Shown here in pieces: positions 33,126 through 42,300 of a stretch of DNA of 64,000 bases (the first letter of the stretch is position 1; every line of letters begins with the position of its first letter). Both the position numbers and the translations under genes were made by a program. This DNA comes from Sulfitobacter guttiformis (lineage in GTDB: Bacteria; Pseudomonadota; Alphaproteobacteria; Rhodobacterales; Rhodobacteraceae). The stretch is taken from positions 1,736,001 through 1,800,000 of the forward strand of contig NZ_RAQK01000001.1 of the NCBI RefSeq assembly GCF_003610455.1. Reading direction: 5' to 3'. The notes beneath the pieces are model-generated. The model saw only the letters and a program-made list of their open reading frames with translations. It searched no databases and was not told the DNA's origin.

Positions 33126-33665
33126 TCAGTCCTGCATCGGGGGCCATGGGCGTGACGCCTCGGCCAGCGTCCAGTTCATGATCCAGTCTGGCATTGCAGG
33201 TGAAGGGATATCCTGCCCCAGTGCCGCCAGAACACGCAGCGGCGCAACAATGCCGTTTTTGTCGGTCACGGCAGCGCGGTACAGGACGTGGCTTGCGCAT
33301 TCTCCATTCCGCTTCCACATGGATTGCTCGATATATATGAATTTTTGATCCCAGCAGACCGCTCTACTTCTGGTCTGGAAGCGTTCAAATGCCCGAATGC
33401 GGCGGCGAAAACGAACATGCGATCCCGCCATTGTCAGACCCCACCTTTCTCGCCGGAGAACGTCGATCAACCCCGCGCGCTGCGCCATTGCGATGCGGCC
33501 CAGATCATACAAGGTGAGGGCACGGCCATTGTTCAGCTCCAGAAATGCGTCCAGATCATGCGGCCAGCAGATATGCTGCGAAGCATGCTCTTCGGTTAGC
33601 GATTTCAACTTGGGCATGCGGCGGGCAAGATAGACATCTTTGGCCATACGAAGAAACGGGAACAT
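33126..33665 (-). CDS. Hot-dog fold acyl-CoA thioesterase family protein
   Basis: A 179-residue protein resembling 4HBT/THEM6-like thioesterases: an HDLDAFLELNNGRALTLYDLGR segment (about 40-61), in which the HxDxxxHxNN-type motif appears as WPHDLDAFLELNNG, with Asp and Asn at the catalytic positions. The beta-strand set FRRRIRAFERFQTRSRAVCW and KFIYIEQSMWK follows. Substrate unknown. It lies 67 bases upstream of the UMF1 gene on the same strand and is divergent from yggT. Confidence 0.78.
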   Translation of the reverse strand: MFPFLRMAKDVYLARRMPKLKSLTEEHASQHICWPHDLDAFLELNNGRALTLYDLGRIAMAQRAGLIDVLRRERWGLTMAGSHVRFRRRIRAFERFQTRSRAVCWDQKFIYIEQSMWKRNGECASHVLYRAAVTDKNGIVAPLRVLAALGQDIPSPAMPDWIMNWTLAEASRPWPPMQD

Positions 33666-33798
33666 TTATGGGACTCCTTTCCTACTGCACATGACCTATC
33701 GGCGGCGTGCGTCAACCATGAACCTCGCGGCACTCTTGTCCTTTTTGCGGATCGCGCTTAACTGCAGTTCTATATCTATTGAAAAAGGACTGCTGCCA

Positions 33799-34086
33799 GT
33801 GACCTCGATTTTTATGATCCTGATGCTTTTGCTAAACATTTTGTGGTTCTTCATCATCGCGCATGTCGTGATGTCGTGGCTGATCAATTTTCAGGTACTT
33901 AATACGCGCCAGCCACTGGTTGCGCAAATCTGGTACGGTATTAACCGCCTGTTAGAGCCGATTTACGGGCCTATCCGCCGCGTTCTACCAAATATGGGTG
34001 GACTTGATCTGGCGCCGCTTGCGGTTTTGATCGCTGTTGCGGTTGCGCGCATTGTGTTGACCAATAACGCAGCACTTTTTTACTGA
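33799..34086 (+). CDS. YggT-family membrane protein
   Basis: A 95-residue protein with two hydrophobic helices (about 4-25 and 70-90) and the conserved middle RLLEPIYGPIRRVLP, the YggT signature. Role not settled: proposed in envelope homeostasis, osmotic tolerance and division-linked processes. The frame is open further 5', but the family length fits GTG 33799-33801, which follows AAAGGA by eleven bases. Confidence 0.85.
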   Translation: MTSIFMILMLLLNILWFFIIAHVVMSWLINFQVLNTRQPLVAQIWYGINRLLEPIYGPIRRVLPNMGGLDLAPLAVLIAVAVARIVLTNNAALFY

Positions 34087-34192
34087 GATCCATGACGTCA
34101 CAGGGCTTAATAGGGGTCGTCAGGCCCTTGCTCCCGTGCAAGTGATATGTGACTCTGCAACGGCTGTATTTCCCAAAAACTAGGTCACCCTT

Positions 34193-36238
34193 ATGTCCGG
34201 CGCCGCACCGCTGCTAAAAGATGTATTCGGATTTGACGGGTTCCGCCCCGGACAAGAAGAGATTGTGGAGGCGGTGACTGCCGGAGAAAACGTGCTTGCC
34301 ATCATGCCAACGGGCGGGGGCAAATCCCTTTGCTTCCAGCTTCCAGCTTTGATGCGTGAAGGGGTCACGGTTGTAATCTCGCCATTGATTGCCTTGATGC
34401 GCGATCAGGTCCGCGCCTTGCAAGAACTCGGAGTGGGCGCAGGCGCGCTGACTTCAGGTAATACTCCCGAGGAGACAGATGCGGTCTGGGAAGGGCTTGA
34501 GGCGGGCACGCTCAAGCTGTTGTATATGGCTCCCGAACGCCTTGCTGCGGGGTCGGTCATAGGCATGCTAAAGCGTGTGGGCGTGCGGATGATCGCGGTG
34601 GACGAGGCACATTGTGTAAGCCAGTGGGGCCATGATTTTCGCCCCGATTACCTTCGTATCGGAGAGCTGAAACGGGCTCTTAACGTGCCCCTTGCCGCAT
34701 TCACAGCCACAGCAGATGCTGAAACGCAGGCAGAGATTGTCCAAAAGCTTTTTGAGGGGGTGCCGCCACGCGCCTTTTTACGAGGATTTGACCGCCCTAA
34801 TATTCATCTTGCCTTCGCTGCTAAGGACTCCCCGCGCACTCAGATTCTCGAGTTTGCTGCTGCGCGTCGTGGACAATCTGGGATCGTTTATTGCGGCACG
34901 CGGGCTAAAACCGAAGGGATCGCGCGCGCTCTCAACGATGCAGGGCAAACTGCCATTCACTATCACGGCGGGATGGAAGCGGAGGACCGCAGGATCGCCG
35001 AGCGCAGATTTCAGCAAGAAGACGGGCTGATCGTCGCCGCCACGGTGGCCTTCGGTATGGGCATCGACAAGCCCGACATCCGCTGGGTCGCCCACGCCGA
35101 TCTGCCAAAAAGCATCGAAAGTTATTATCAGGAGATCGGTCGCTCGGGGCGGGACGGCGCACCCGCCGAGACGCTGACCCTTTTTGGCCCTGAGGATATC
35201 CGCCTGCGCCGTACCCAGATTGATGAAGGGCTGGCGCCGCCTGAACGACGCAGTGCCGATCATGGCCGCCTCAACGCGCTTCTCGGCTTGGCCGAAGCTC
35301 TCGATTGTCGTCGCAAAACACTGTTGGGGTATTTCGACGAAGGGGACGTGACCTGTGGAAACTGCGATCTTTGTGACAGTCCTGTAGATACCTTCGACGG
35401 AACAACAGCGGTGCGCAAGGCGCTCTCAGCCATGCTACGCACCGAGGAGTGGTTCGGAGCGGGACATCTGATCGACATTCTGCTCGGCAACGAGACGGCC
35501 AAGGTCAAACAGCGCGGGCACCAGTCTCTCCCGACTTATGGCGTTGGCACCGAATACTCCAAACCCGAATGGCAAGCGGTGTTCCGCCAGATGATGGGCC
35601 GCGATCTGGTGCGTCCCGATCCTGCGCGCCACGGTGCACTGCGTATGACTGATGCGGCCCTGCCTATCCTGCGCGACGAGCAGTCTATCACCCTGCGTCG
35701 CGACAGCATCAAAGCGGCGGGTAGTGCGCGCAGGCCCGCTGTCAAAGCGATGGTTAACGATGAGGACGCGCCGTTGCTTAGTGCACTCAAGGCAAAACGG
35801 CGCGGGCTGGCCGAAACTGCAAAAGTACCAGCCTACATTATTTTTACCGACCGAACCCTGATCGAGATGGCCGAGACGCGGCCAAAGAACCTCGACCAGA
35901 TGGCGGGGATCAGCGGGATTGGCGCAAAAAAACTTGAGAGCTATGGCCGCGCTTTCCTTGAGGTGATCAATGGTGAGGCCGAGATGATGCATCCTCAACG
36001 GCGCAAGTTGGCAGGGCGGGGTGCGGGCGATCTTTATGACCAACTTCTTGAGGTGCAGGCGGATCTGTCGCGTGGTGCGCTGGGCACAGAAAAGCCGCTG
36101 AGTTGTTCAGCATCCCTGCTGGCGAAGGTAGCGCAGCTGCACAATCCCGATGCGGGCGCGATCGAGCGCATTTTAGGTGACAAACGCGCGGAGCGTTTTG
36201 GTGCCGCATTTCTGGACGTGCTACGTAGCGCGGACTAG
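34193..36238 (+). CDS. recQ: ATP-dependent DNA helicase RecQ
   Basis: 3'-5' DNA helicase for recombination and fork repair. The 681-residue protein has Walker A MPTGGGKS (38-45), DEAH (137-140) with CVSQWGHDFRPDY after it, motif VI YYQEIGRSGRDG near residue 312, the zinc-binding cysteines in the RQC region (GNCDLC near residue 387), and an HRDC domain (about 525-600, TLIEMAETRPKNLDQMAGI). A C-terminal extension of about 70 residues follows HRDC. Typical domain order and length. Confidence 0.95.
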   Translation: MSGAAPLLKDVFGFDGFRPGQEEIVEAVTAGENVLAIMPTGGGKSLCFQLPALMREGVTVVISPLIALMRDQVRALQELGVGAGALTSGNTPEETDAVWEGLEAGTLKLLYMAPERLAAGSVIGMLKRVGVRMIAVDEAHCVSQWGHDFRPDYLRIGELKRALNVPLAAFTATADAETQAEIVQKLFEGVPPRAFLRGFDRPNIHLAFAAKDSPRTQILEFAAARRGQSGIVYCGTRAKTEGIARALNDAGQTAIHYHGGMEAEDRRIAERRFQQEDGLIVAATVAFGMGIDKPDIRWVAHADLPKSIESYYQEIGRSGRDGAPAETLTLFGPEDIRLRRTQIDEGLAPPERRSADHGRLNALLGLAEALDCRRKTLLGYFDEGDVTCGNCDLCDSPVDTFDGTTAVRKALSAMLRTEEWFGAGHLIDILLGNETAKVKQRGHQSLPTYGVGTEYSKPEWQAVFRQMMGRDLVRPDPARHGALRMTDAALPILRDEQSITLRRDSIKAAGSARRPAVKAMVNDEDAPLLSALKAKRRGLAETAKVPAYIIFTDRTLIEMAETRPKNLDQMAGISGIGAKKLESYGRAFLEVINGEAEMMHPQRRKLAGRGAGDLYDQLLEVQADLSRGALGTEKPLSCSASLLAKVAQLHNPDAGAIERILGDKRAERFGAAFLDVLRSAD

Positions 36239-36267
36239 ATGGTTCATTGGACATAAAAGGAGCGGAT

Positions 36268-37047
36268 ATGCTTGTTGTGATTTCACCGGCCAAGAAATTG
36301 GATTGGAGCGAGCGGGATGCGGTTACCACTACTCCCGATTTTCTCGATCATGCGGCACAGCTTGTGGCCGCAGCGCGCAAGTTGAACGTGGAAGAATTGA
36401 AATCGCTTATGTCGCTGAGTGATGCCCTTGCAACGCTCAACCGTGACCGCTTTACTAATTTCGCCGAGACACCCGACGCAGATCTGACCCGTCCTGCCGC
36501 ACTGGCTTTTGCCGGAGACACGTATCAGGGCCTTGAGGCATCTAGTCTGGACACAGAAGAGATGAATTTTGCGCAGGATCACTTGCGCATCCTGTCGGGT
36601 CTGTATGGTATTTTACGCCCGCTGGACGCGATCCAGCCCTACCGCCTTGAAATGGGTAGCAGGCTTAAAACCGAAAGGGGCAAGAACCTTTATGACTACT
36701 GGGGTAGCGAGATATCGCAGGCGATCAATGCACAAGCACAGGCCACCGGAAGTGACATTCTGGTCAATTGCGCCAGTCAGGAATATTTCGGGGCAGTTGA
36801 CCGCAAAGCGCTCAATTTGCAGGTAATCACACCGCAGTTCATGGAAGATAAGGGCGACGGGAAGGGCCCGAAAATCGTGAGCTTTTACGCCAAAAAGGCA
36901 CGCGGTGCGATGGCGCGATTTGTCATGCAGAACCGGATAAAAGTGGCGAAAGGTATTCTGGATTTCGACGCCGGCGGTTATGCTTATACCGCTGCGCTGT
37001 CAAAGCCGGATGCGCCTGTGTTTTTGCGCCCCTATCCCGAATCCTGA
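36268..37047 (+). CDS. yaaA: Peroxide stress protein YaaA (DUF328)
   Basis: A 259-residue YaaA-family protein that in E. coli limits intracellular iron during peroxide stress and binds DNA. Family signatures: VVISPAKKLDW at the N-terminus, GDTYQGLEASSL near residue 76, LRILSGLYGILRPLDAIQPYRLEMG near residue 98 and ILVNCASQEYF near residue 170. The ATG at 36268 follows AAAAGGAG; an in-frame TTG upstream is less good. Its last 16 bases overlap the convergent histidine kinase gene. Confidence 0.94.
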   Translation: MLVVISPAKKLDWSERDAVTTTPDFLDHAAQLVAAARKLNVEELKSLMSLSDALATLNRDRFTNFAETPDADLTRPAALAFAGDTYQGLEASSLDTEEMNFAQDHLRILSGLYGILRPLDAIQPYRLEMGSRLKTERGKNLYDYWGSEISQAINAQAQATGSDILVNCASQEYFGAVDRKALNLQVITPQFMEDKGDGKGPKIVSFYAKKARGAMARFVMQNRIKVAKGILDFDAGGYAYTAALSKPDAPVFLRPYPES

Positions 37048-39245
37048 GCATTTTCCTTTTGGGGAAGGCCTGCCAGTGCTTCGGTTGGAAATACTGGTTC
37101 GGTGTCCGAGGGCTGCGCAAGTTTTACATGATCCTCGATCAGGGCGCGGCGCAGGGGTTTGGTAAGGTAATGATCCAGACCCGCCTCGAGGATTGATTTG
37201 TCATCGTCCAGCAATGCGTGCGCTGTCATCGCAACCACAGGAATATGCCGACCTGTACGGGATTCGATCTCGCGGATATGTCGGGTCGCCTGCTTGCCAT
37301 CCATACGCGGCATAGAGATGTCCATAAACACAAGGTCAGGTTTGAAGCTTTGGTATTTTTCCAGCGCTTCCTCACCATTCGCGGCAAATTCGAGCGTGAT
37401 GTTGAGAAATTTAACCATTTTGCTGAATACCAGTTGATTGGTGCGGTTATCCTCAGCGGCCAGCACGCGCATCTTCCGCAGTTTCGCGGGTGGCATTGTC
37501 AAAGGTAAATCCGAACCTTCCGGGGGTGTAATCGTTTCCAGCATGGTGAACAGGGCACGCCGTGGCAGCGGCTTTTGCAACATTCCCACAAAGGGCGTAG
37601 CAAGCGGATCGTGTTTGAGCGCGGCGAGATTTGAGCTCAATAGAAGTATCGGGATCAAGCGCTTGCGCTTCGAAACCTCCTCCGCAAGGGCAAGCGCATT
37701 TATGTGGGGTAGTTTGTGGTCAGTTATAATCAGATCGATTGACTCATCAAGTTGGGCCAAAGCGGCTGCGGTATTTGCCACTCCGATGGTTTTTAGCTGT
37801 AGCTGTGAAAGTTGCCGTTCAAGAATGATGCGGTTGGCCGGTACGTCGTCGATTACCATCACCCGCCGTATCTCCTTGGCTATTGTGGGATAGGCTTTAT
37901 CAATCGGTCCGTTCGCCACCATTTTAATCTTGAAGCCAAAGCACGACCCGATACCCTCTTCGGAGGTGACCCAAATTTCGCCGTTCATCAATTCAACCAG
38001 TCGCTTGGTAATAGCCAAGCCCAGGCCTGTCCCGTCAAACTGTCGATTGCGCTCGTTCTCGACCTGATTAAATTCCCCAAAAATATGTTTGGTCATATGG
38101 GCAGGGATACCGATGCCAGTATCCTCGACGGTAAGATGAAGTGTTACCGAACCGCTTTTTTCATTTGCGATGCCGGTGACACGGATAAGGACGTGGCCCT
38201 GTGTTGTGAATTTGACAGCGTTGCCAATCAGGTTGGTCAGTACCTGCCGGACACGACCTGCATCGCCTAACAAATCCGTGGGAAGAAAAAGGTCGTAATC
38301 AAGCAGCAATTCGACCCCTTTTTCACGCGCCATCGGCTGTAAGAGCATGATCACTTCCTGACAGGCGCGTTCGAGATCAAATGGGGCGCTGTGCAGCTCA
38401 AGGCGGTTCGCCTCGATTTTCGAGTAATCAAGGACATCATTGATGATGATAAGCAGTGCCTCGCCGGAGTTTTTGATGGTCTGTACATACAGCCGCTGTT
38501 CTTCAGTCAGCAATGTATCATCAAGCAGTTCGGCCATGCCGACGACCCCGTTCATGGGCGTCCGGATCTCATGGCTCATGTTGGCTAGGAAGGCCGATTT
38601 CGCCCGGTTCGCAGCTTCTGCAAGCTTGCGCGCCGCATCCAATTCCCGCTCGTACCGGACACTTTCAGTAATATCGAGCCCCAGCGATACGACATCACCC
38701 CCCGGCCCGCGTTGGTCGATCATTTTGATATATGTGCCGTTCCAGAGCTGTATGATCTCTGGCTCGGGGTGGCGCATCTGGAAGCGGGTCAGCATCCGCT
38801 GGCGCCATGCCGTGGGCTCCACCCCGTTCAGATTTACGATACCCTCATCGGTGAGCGCCTGTAGGATCGTTACAAAATTGACGCCCGTCTGAATTACCTC
38901 GAGACCTTCAAAGACCGCGAGATATGACTGATTTGCCATAATGAGGCGATTTTCACCGTCAAAAAACGCAAACCCGTCCTTGATGGTTTCAATGGAGTGC
39001 CACAGCCGCCGCTCGACCACGGCAATTTTCTCGTGGGCGGCGGTTAGGTCCGATTTGACCTTCCGGTTCTCCTCGCCCATGCTTTCCATCATGGCGCGGG
39101 TATCGACGATTTCGTCGCTTAGTTCGCGGGCATTTCGCCCTAATTTACGATTGGCAGCAAAAAGCTCTGCTTTTTTGAGTTCCAGCATTCTTTCTGCCGC
39201 TAAGCGACCACGCCGCTCTTCGGTGAGTTTTTGCTGTAGGCTCAT
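37032..39245 (-). CDS. Soluble hybrid histidine kinase with PAS and two receiver domains
   Basis: A 737-residue signalling protein without membrane segments. Order: N-terminal coiled coil (about 1-80), PAS domain (about 84-200, SIETIKDGFAFFDGENRLIM), HisKA with phospho-His in FLANMSHEIRTPMNG (about 223-237), HATPase with N, G1 and G2 boxes (LIGNAVKF, DTGIGIP, GTGLGLAI), receiver 1 (about 468-580; aspartate in LIITDHKLP) and receiver 2 (about 612-725; aspartate in LVFMDISMPRMDGK). Two receivers imply a phosphorelay, but no Hpt protein lies nearby. Signal and output are unknown. It is convergent with yaaA. Confidence 0.92.
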   Translation of the reverse strand: MSLQQKLTEERRGRLAAERMLELKKAELFAANRKLGRNARELSDEIVDTRAMMESMGEENRKVKSDLTAAHEKIAVVERRLWHSIETIKDGFAFFDGENRLIMANQSYLAVFEGLEVIQTGVNFVTILQALTDEGIVNLNGVEPTAWRQRMLTRFQMRHPEPEIIQLWNGTYIKMIDQRGPGGDVVSLGLDITESVRYERELDAARKLAEAANRAKSAFLANMSHEIRTPMNGVVGMAELLDDTLLTEEQRLYVQTIKNSGEALLIIINDVLDYSKIEANRLELHSAPFDLERACQEVIMLLQPMAREKGVELLLDYDLFLPTDLLGDAGRVRQVLTNLIGNAVKFTTQGHVLIRVTGIANEKSGSVTLHLTVEDTGIGIPAHMTKHIFGEFNQVENERNRQFDGTGLGLAITKRLVELMNGEIWVTSEEGIGSCFGFKIKMVANGPIDKAYPTIAKEIRRVMVIDDVPANRIILERQLSQLQLKTIGVANTAAALAQLDESIDLIITDHKLPHINALALAEEVSKRKRLIPILLLSSNLAALKHDPLATPFVGMLQKPLPRRALFTMLETITPPEGSDLPLTMPPAKLRKMRVLAAEDNRTNQLVFSKMVKFLNITLEFAANGEEALEKYQSFKPDLVFMDISMPRMDGKQATRHIREIESRTGRHIPVVAMTAHALLDDDKSILEAGLDHYLTKPLRRALIEDHVKLAQPSDTEPVFPTEALAGLPQKENAQDSG

Positions 39246-39379
39246 CCATTCCTCACAGATCGCGGGGTGAAGACTCCTTGTGCAATAGTATCTGTAAACA
39301 TGGTCTTAAAACTATCGTCCTTGCTTGTGAGTGGAGCTGCGTGTCACCATCGTGCCATTGAACAAATGGGGATTCTGTA

Positions 39380-42300
39380 ATGCGTATTTGGGTCACAGCC
39401 GCCGCTGCCGCACTAGGCCTGTTGGGGGGCATTTCAAATGTTGCAGCACAGCAGGCAATGCCGGAACAGCGCTATATTTACACGCAGGACGCCGATTTCT
39501 ACGGGGCTGATCTGGGGCCGCTCTTCGAAACAACACAATCTGCCTGCGCACGTGCATGCAGCGCACAAACAGAGTGTACGGCGTTCACCTTCAATACCCG
39601 CTCAAACGCGTGTTTTCCCAAGTCGGCAGTCACCGAAGAACAATTTTTTCAGGGTGCCCTGTCAGCGCGCAAAATTATGCAGTCGCCGGATAAGACGGCA
39701 CTTGCCGCGCAGCGCTTGCGCGAGATCGAATTTTTGAGCGCACCTGATCTCGATGCTGCCATCGCGCTGGTTCAAACCAACGCCGATCGCCACCCGCTAT
39801 CCGCTGCGCTGCCGGAGGATATGATCAATGCTATGAATGTAGCAATCGAACAGGGAGATGTCGCGACTGCCGCGCTCTGGGCGGGGCATGCCGTGGCGTT
39901 GACGGACCGAGGCGATTTGTGGGCCCGTCTTTCAGAACTGGGGTTGATGCCCCGTAAGGGGACGCCACGCGATTTGGCGCGCCGGTTGGAAGAGGAGGCT
40001 GTCGCCACCGCGACAAATGCTTATCTGCGCGCGACGACCCCGGATGAGCAGGTCACCGCACTCGACTTACTTGCCCGAGCTTATGAGGCAAATAATCGGG
40101 GCCGCGATATGATTGCGCCCTTGCGCCTTGCCGCTACGGTTGAACCAGAGGCTGGTTTTGAGTCCGCTATGGAAGCTGCGATCGGCAAATACGGGTTCCG
40201 CATTACGGATACACGCGTAGACAATAACACAGCCCGCCCGCGCATTTGCGCCGAGTTCTCGGAAAAGCTGGTGGCAGGTGGAATTGATTACGCCCCTTTT
40301 GTCCGGCTGGAGGACCCCAAACTGGTTGTCGAAGCAGACGGTCAGACGCTGTGTATCGACGGCGTCCGCTTTGGCAGCCGCACAACGGCAACCTTCCGTG
40401 CAGGATTGCCCGCAGCCAGTGGCGAGGTTCTGCATAAGGACGTGACCATCACTCAATATGTCCGTGACCGCGATCCTTCTGTACGCTTTTCCGGCCGCGC
40501 TTACGTACTGCCGCGCGGGTCCGATGCTGCGCTGCCAATCGAGACTGTGAACACAGACGCCGTCACCCTCAAGCTGCGCCGCGTGAGCGACCGCAATCTG
40601 CTGCGCACCATTCAGGACAGCTACTTCGGCAAGCCGCTCAGCCAGTACGAGGAGGAAAGGTTCGCCGATAACATTGCGCAGGATATCTGGGAGGGGAACG
40701 GCGTAGTACAAAATAGCCTGAACGATGCGATGACAACCCGATTGCCGCTGGCAGAGGCGCTGGCGGGGCAGCCTGCAGGAATTTACGCGCTCACTGCGGG
40801 GATTAAGGGTGCTGATCCATACGAAACGCCCTCAGCGACGCAGTGGTTCATCCTCACTGATATGGGGCTGAGTACAATCTCGGGCACCGACGGTCTGCAT
40901 GCCACCGTGCTGGGGCTTGGTGATGCGGCGCCGCGCAGCGATGTGACACTCACGCTGATCTCGCGTGCCAATGCGGTATTGGGGGAGGTTGCGACCGATG
41001 CCCATGGTCGCGCCCATTTACCGAATGGTTTGACGCGCGGCAGCGGTGCGTCCGCGCCCGCGTTGCTGATGGCGCGGGGCAGTGATGGCGATACGGCGTT
41101 TCTATCACTGACCGATCCCGAGTTTGATTTGTCAGATCGGGGTGTCGAAGGACGCCCGTCTGCGCCCCTCGTTGATACTTTTCTGACAACAAATCGCGGC
41201 GCTTACCGCGTTGGTGAAACAATATTTGTGACCGTCCTTACCCGTGACGGTCAGGGCCGCGCGCTGGAAGGTGTGCCGCTGGTGGCTGTGCTAAAGCGGC
41301 CTGATGGCGCAGAATATAGCCGCACCCTCACGAGTGGTGCTATGGCCGGAGGGCATGTTTTTGCACTGCCGCTCGGCATGCAGGTGCCACGGGGCGCATG
41401 GCGGCTCGATTTGGTGGCTGACCCTGCTGACGGGCCGCTGGCTTCGCAGACTGTGCTTGTCGAAGATTTTTTGCCTGACCGTATCGAATTTGACATTGCT
41501 CTGCCTGAAACGCCTGTTGCGTTGGGGGACCGTCCAGCGCTCTCCATTGCGGCGCGCTATTTGTTCGGTGCGCCTGCGGCCGGACTGGAGGCGGAAGGCG
41601 AGATCCGTTTGCGGACTACCCGCACGTTAGAGGAATATAAGGGATATGTATTTGGCCGCCATGATGCGCGGTTCGATACGCGCACGACCTATTTCGAGCC
41701 CACCGGAACTGATGCGCAGGGTAATGCCGTCTTGAACGTCGTCATGCCACAGATCGACGAAGCGCCAAGCCAGCCGTTCGAGCTGGCGGTTGTGGTACGG
41801 ATCGCCGAAGGATCGGGCCGTCCGGTTGAGCGGCGACTAACCCGCGCGTTAAAGTCGCAAGGGCCGATGATCGGAATAAAGCCGAACTTTATCGACGTCC
41901 TCGCCGAGGGAAGTGATGCAGAGTTTGACCTAATTACCACCAGCGGCGAGATGCCTGTGCGCTGGACCTTCAACCGGATTGATACACAGTACCAATGGTA
42001 CCAGCAGGGCGGCAACTGGGCGTGGGAGCCGGTTACGCGACGCATCCGTATCGGCACGGGGGAGCTAACGCTCGCGGAGGGGCCTACCGGCATCGCTCAA
42101 CCGACCGCGTGGGGAGAATATGAACTGGTGGTCGAGCAACTCGAAGCGCCATTTGCCGTGACCTCGGCCACGCTCTCGTCAGGCTGGTATGGCGGTGGCG
42201 ATGCGTCAGCCACGCCCGATTTTCTGGCGGTCTCCTTGAACGACGAAAGCTTTGACGTCGGCGATGAGGCGGAGCTGCGGCTGGTGGCGCCGACAGCTGG

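Noticed and set aside
34087..34192. AGGGC/GCCCT inverted repeat between yggT and recQ as a terminator
   Set aside because: Stem is only about five base pairs over a long loop and has no T-run.
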